Position numbers and translations under genes: made by a program | The notes under the pieces: model-generated | What the model was told of the DNA's origin: nothing | Database searches by the model: none | Seen by the model: the letters and a program-made list of their open reading frames with translations, nothing else | Shown here: positions 61,078-64,000 of the stretch, piece by piece | Position numbering within the stretch: the first letter of the stretch is position 1 | Layout: the number at the start of each line of letters is the position of its first letter | Source of the DNA: Arcicella gelida | GTDB taxonomy: Bacteria; Bacteroidota; Bacteroidia; Cytophagales; Spirosomataceae | Reading direction: 5' to 3' | Assembly: GCF_034931025.1 (NCBI RefSeq) | Contig: NZ_JAYGIL010000024.1 | Location: forward strand, 1 to 64,000 | DNA length: 64,000 bases

Positions 61078-64000
61078 TTAGAATGTAAATGAAAGCCCTG
61101 TGTTAAACACTTTTTGAAGTGGATAACCTTGTCCACTTCCACTTCCCATTTCTGGATCAAAGTCTTGATAATCTGGACTCAATGTCCATAAATTCAGACC
61201 ACTTACATAAATTCTTGCACCTTCTAAACCTAATTTTTGACTAAGCTTTTTAGGCAAAGAATAACCAAATTGAATATTTTTCAAACGGATATAATCAGTA
61301 CTTTTCAAGAAATAAGTATTTCTGTTACTTACCCAATATTCATTGCTACGGTTGAAAGTTCTAGGACCTGAAGCATTTGGATTCTCTGAAGTCCAACGTT
61401 GGTCATAAAAACTTTTTAAGAAGTTTCCAATTTCACCAGATTCTGTAGAAATATAATTGGTTGCTCCGAAAGCTCCTTGAAACAAAATACTTAAGTCAAA
61501 TTGTTTGTAACGAAGATTGGTTGAAAAACCTGCCGTAAAGCGAGGAATATTACTTTTTCTACTTCTGACACGGTCGTTACCATCAATTTTTCCATCTTTG
61601 TTTACATCTTCAAAAATCACATCGCCTGGTCTTGCATTATCCCAATGAGGATACGAATCAACCGAAGCTTGGTCTTTGAAAATACCAATCGCATTGTAAT
61701 ATAAATCGGCATTAGGGTTTCTTGGGTCAGTAGGAATTGGATAACCCGTAGTTTTTTGATAATCTGGTGAGCCTGGAGCTTCATCCCAGAATACAATTTC
61801 ATTTTTAGAATAACCTCCGTTCGCACCAATTTGGTAAGTTAATTCACCAGCTTTGTTATGATAGTTAATATCAAATTCAAAACCAGAGTTTGCTACTTTT
61901 CCTATGTTTTCGCTTGGTAAAGTCAAACCCGTTGATGTTGGAACAGAAGCATTTCTTGGCCATAAAATTTGTGAACGGGTATTATAAAAATAGTCTGCCG
62001 AGAACGAAAGCTTATCTTTCAACAATTGCATATCAAAACCAATATTTGCTTGATTGGCTACTTCCCAAGTTACATTCAAATTAGGAATACGAGTTTCATA
62101 AAGTGTTTTGTTCTCTTGGTCTATTCCTAAAATAAGGGGCTGAGGAACGCCTCCGCTGTTGGCATAAAAACCATAAGAAGAAAGGTATTGCCATTCTGCA
62201 ATGCGGTCGTTACCAGTTTGTCCCCACGAAGCACGCAACTTCATGTTTTCGATAAATGACACTTTATCTTTCCAGAATTCTTCTTCAGAAAGTCTCCATC
62301 CTAAAGAAACACCAGGGAAAAAACCATATCTTTTATCAGCAGGGAAAATGTACGAACCATCATAACGCCAGACAAATTCAGCCAAATACTTTTCTTTGAA
62401 ATTATAATTTACACGACCGAAGTAATTTCTACGAGCATTCTGAGAAGCAGAACCATTGTTATCTTTTTGTAAATCTCCACCCGCAAAAAGTTGATCTAAT
62501 GCCGTTGAAACAAAGTATCTACGATATGCCGAGAATCTATCCATTTGTCCAGAACGAGATTCCGTACCAACCATGAATTTCAAATAATGATTTTGCCCAA
62601 TTGTTTTTTCATAATTCAACAAAGCATTCATCAAAATGGTATGATTATCCTCCATTTGTTCCGTTAAACGAGCATCATCAAAACCTTTTTTACCTTTAAT
62701 TAACACAGGTTTTCCACTGGCATCTACTGTTTGTCCATCCCAAGAATATAAGTACCAAGGCGTTTCAAATTTCTTATCAAAACGTAAGCCTTTATCAATA
62801 CTAGCAGTTGTTAATAGCGACAAACCTTTCACCCAAGGAATCTGAATATTTAATTTCATATTACTGTTCAGGTAATACCATTTGTCTTTATCATAACCAG
62901 TAGCATCGGTACTTACCACAGCTGGGTTATCGCCATATTCAATATCTGGACCAGGTGTTCCGTCTGGCCAATAGGCAGGCAAATTAGGTTTTCCACGCAT
63001 TACCATTCTGAAAATACTTCCAGCAGAACGAGTTGGATAATTTCTATCTTCCATTCTACCCGAAACATCAAAACCAAAACTGATATACTTGTTAATATTG
63101 GCATCAATGTTACTCCTAAAATCGTATTGATTATATTTTGTCCCGCTATTTTTATAATAACCATCTTGACTTTTAGCACCGAAAGAAACAAAATATTTGA
63201 AGTTTTCGCTACCGCCAGAAATACCAATGTTAGCATAATTTTGTAAAGACCAAGGCTTTAAAACTGCACCAAACCAATCTGTATTTGGATAACGCCAAGG
63301 GTCTGAACCATCACTAAATTTCTGGATTTCCTGAGGAGTAAATCTTCCTGTTCTACTAGCATAAGTATCTATTTCATTCAACATGGTAGCATATTCAGCC
63401 GCACTTGCCATTGCTGGCAAACGAGTTGGCTGACCATAACCTTGGTTTAAGTTGAAAGTAATGGTTGGCTTTCCACTTTTTCCACGTTTCGTCGTTACCA
63501 AAATAACACCATTGGCAGCCTGAGCGCCATAAATAGCGGCTGAAGCATCTTTTAAAATCGTTACGCTTTCGATGGTACTTGGGTCAATTCTTTCTAATGA
63601 ACGCCCAGGAACACCGTCAACTACCACTAAAGGATTATTATCTCCTAAAGTATTCACGCCTCTAATTCTCAATGTTGAGCCATCATTACCTGGCTCACCA
63701 CTTGAAGTAACAGCTACTAAGCCGGGTAAACGTCCTACCAAACTATTACTTACGTTGATAGATGGCGATTGCACAACTTCTGAACCTTTTACTGATACGA
63801 CAGAACCTGTAACGGTTACTTTTTTCTCAGTTCCATAACCCACCACAACAACTTCATCAAGCGACTGTGTGTCGTTTGCCAAAGTGATGTTTAATACTGA
63901 CTTTCCACCAACTGTAACTTCTCTTTTTTGGAAACCAATTGAACTGAAAATTAATACCGTATTATTGTCTGGCACCGAAATTCTATACTGCCCTTTTGCA
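61078..64000 (-). CDS. SusC/RagA-family TonB-dependent transporter, 5' end missing
   Basis: At least 974 residues; the frame stays open to the right edge, so the N-terminus lies outside the window. The last visible upstream codons (AKGQYRISVPDNNTVLIFSS) are the end of a carboxypeptidase-D-like domain. Then comes SLDEVVVVGYGTEKKVTVTG (SusC TonB-box region), a plug with GRLPGLVAVTSSGEPGND and NPLVVVDGVPG, KDASAAIYGAQAANGVILVT, and a long barrel ending in NTGLSFTF. It imports a substrate bound by SusD. No visible frameshift. Confidence 0.96.
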   Translation of the reverse strand, partial: AKGQYRISVPDNNTVLIFSSIGFQKREVTVGGKSVLNITLANDTQSLDEVVVVGYGTEKKVTVTGSVVSVKGSEVVQSPSINVSNSLVGRLPGLVAVTSSGEPGNDGSTLRIRGVNTLGDNNPLVVVDGVPGRSLERIDPSTIESVTILKDASAAIYGAQAANGVILVTTKRGKSGKPTITFNLNQGYGQPTRLPAMASAAEYATMLNEIDTYASRTGRFTPQEIQKFSDGSDPWRYPNTDWFGAVLKPWSLQNYANIGISGGSENFKYFVSFGAKSQDGYYKNSGTKYNQYDFRSNIDANINKYISFGFDVSGRMEDRNYPTRSAGSIFRMVMRGKPNLPAYWPDGTPGPDIEYGDNPAVVSTDATGYDKDKWYYLNSNMKLNIQIPWVKGLSLLTTASIDKGLRFDKKFETPWYLYSWDGQTVDASGKPVLIKGKKGFDDARLTEQMEDNHTILMNALLNYEKTIGQNHYLKFMVGTESRSGQMDRFSAYRRYFVSTALDQLFAGGDLQKDNNGSASQNARRNYFGRVNYNFKEKYLAEFVWRYDGSYIFPADKRYGFFPGVSLGWRLSEEEFWKDKVSFIENMKLRASWGQTGNDRIAEWQYLSSYGFYANSGGVPQPLILGIDQENKTLYETRIPNLNVTWEVANQANIGFDMQLLKDKLSFSADYFYNTRSQILWPRNASVPTSTGLTLPSENIGKVANSGFEFDINYHNKAGELTYQIGANGGYSKNEIVFWDEAPGSPDYQKTTGYPIPTDPRNPNADLYYNAIGIFKDQASVDSYPHWDNARPGDVIFEDVNKDGKIDGNDRVRSRKSNIPRFTAGFSTNLRYKQFDLSILFQGAFGATNYISTESGEIGNFLKSFYDQRWTSENPNASGPRTFNRSNEYWVSNRNTYFLKSTDYIRLKNIQFGYSLPKKLSQKLGLEGARIYVSGLNLWTLSPDYQDFDPEMGSGSGQGYPLQKVFNTGLSFTF

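Noticed and set aside
1..64000. tRNA, rRNA, insertion sequences, phage genes
   Set aside because: No cloverleaf-like sequence, transposase, integrase or rRNA segment was recognised while reading the gaps.

Overview
The window is AT-rich chromosomal DNA from a member of the Bacteroidota, most likely order Cytophagales (an Arcicella/Flectobacillus/Emticicia-like relative; the genus is a guess). The grounds are a SusC/SusD pair, a PorP/SprF protein, a secreted C25 peptidase with a type IX (T9SS) C-terminal sorting domain, an ArgF' transcarbamylase of the Bacteroides type, LytTR regulation, promoter-like TAnnTTTG octamers (the Bacteroidetes -7 element) and several TTG start codons. There are no rRNA or tRNA genes, no CRISPR array, and no phage or insertion sequence that I can see.

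Layout. 1-2.6 kb: repeat-rich DNA, a GNAT acetyltransferase, a LytTR response regulator and an unlisted 57-residue membrane protein. 2.6-9.4 kb: a minus-strand arginine cluster (argF', argB, argE-like, argH), interrupted by a decayed VapBC toxin-antitoxin relic, an ADP-ribosylglycohydrolase and a DUF5009 membrane acyltransferase. 9.8-19.6 kb: a second GNAT/FemAB-like protein diverging from a 1611-residue T9SS-secreted C25 peptidase, a sensor kinase, a GT-C glycosyltransferase and an OafA-like acyltransferase. 19.7-25.4 kb: HTH regulator, nucleoside permease, large hybrid kinase. 25.5-29 kb: rsmA-mgtE-dtd-membrane protein-MazG, probably one operon. 29-36 kb: lipoprotein, then lpdA, a small DUF4177-like protein, odhB and sucA, giving a near-complete 2-oxoglutarate dehydrogenase locus. 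36-45.5 kb: PorP, a Pr6Pr membrane protein, NRDE and DinB proteins, a DM13/beta-barrel/YceI cell-envelope operon, an NtrC-like regulator without DNA-binding domain, and small envelope proteins. 45.7-53.3 kb: M24 peptidase, an uncharacterised ATP-grasp enzyme, a DEAD-box helicase, a B12-binding radical SAM enzyme and a UbiA-family prenyltransferase. 53.4-64 kb: a large secreted propeller/Ig/beta-helix protein, a vanadium-haloperoxidase/PAP2-like enzyme, and SusD and SusC (SusC runs off the right edge).

The most unusual signal is non-coding. Three intergenic arrays (about 180-431, 37508-37743 and 48424-48675) have different sequences but the same geometry: contiguous 21-bp units, each built as a 5-bp arm, a 6-nt loop, a 5-bp complementary (often imperfect) arm and a 5-nt A/T-rich spacer. 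Two of them contain stops in the frames I read, so selection on DNA or RNA structure, not peptide coding, is the likelier explanation. Other gaps hold different phrase-like short-period repeats, perfect loop-less palindromes and many strong stem-loop terminators.

All calls were made by reading; none was checked by database search.
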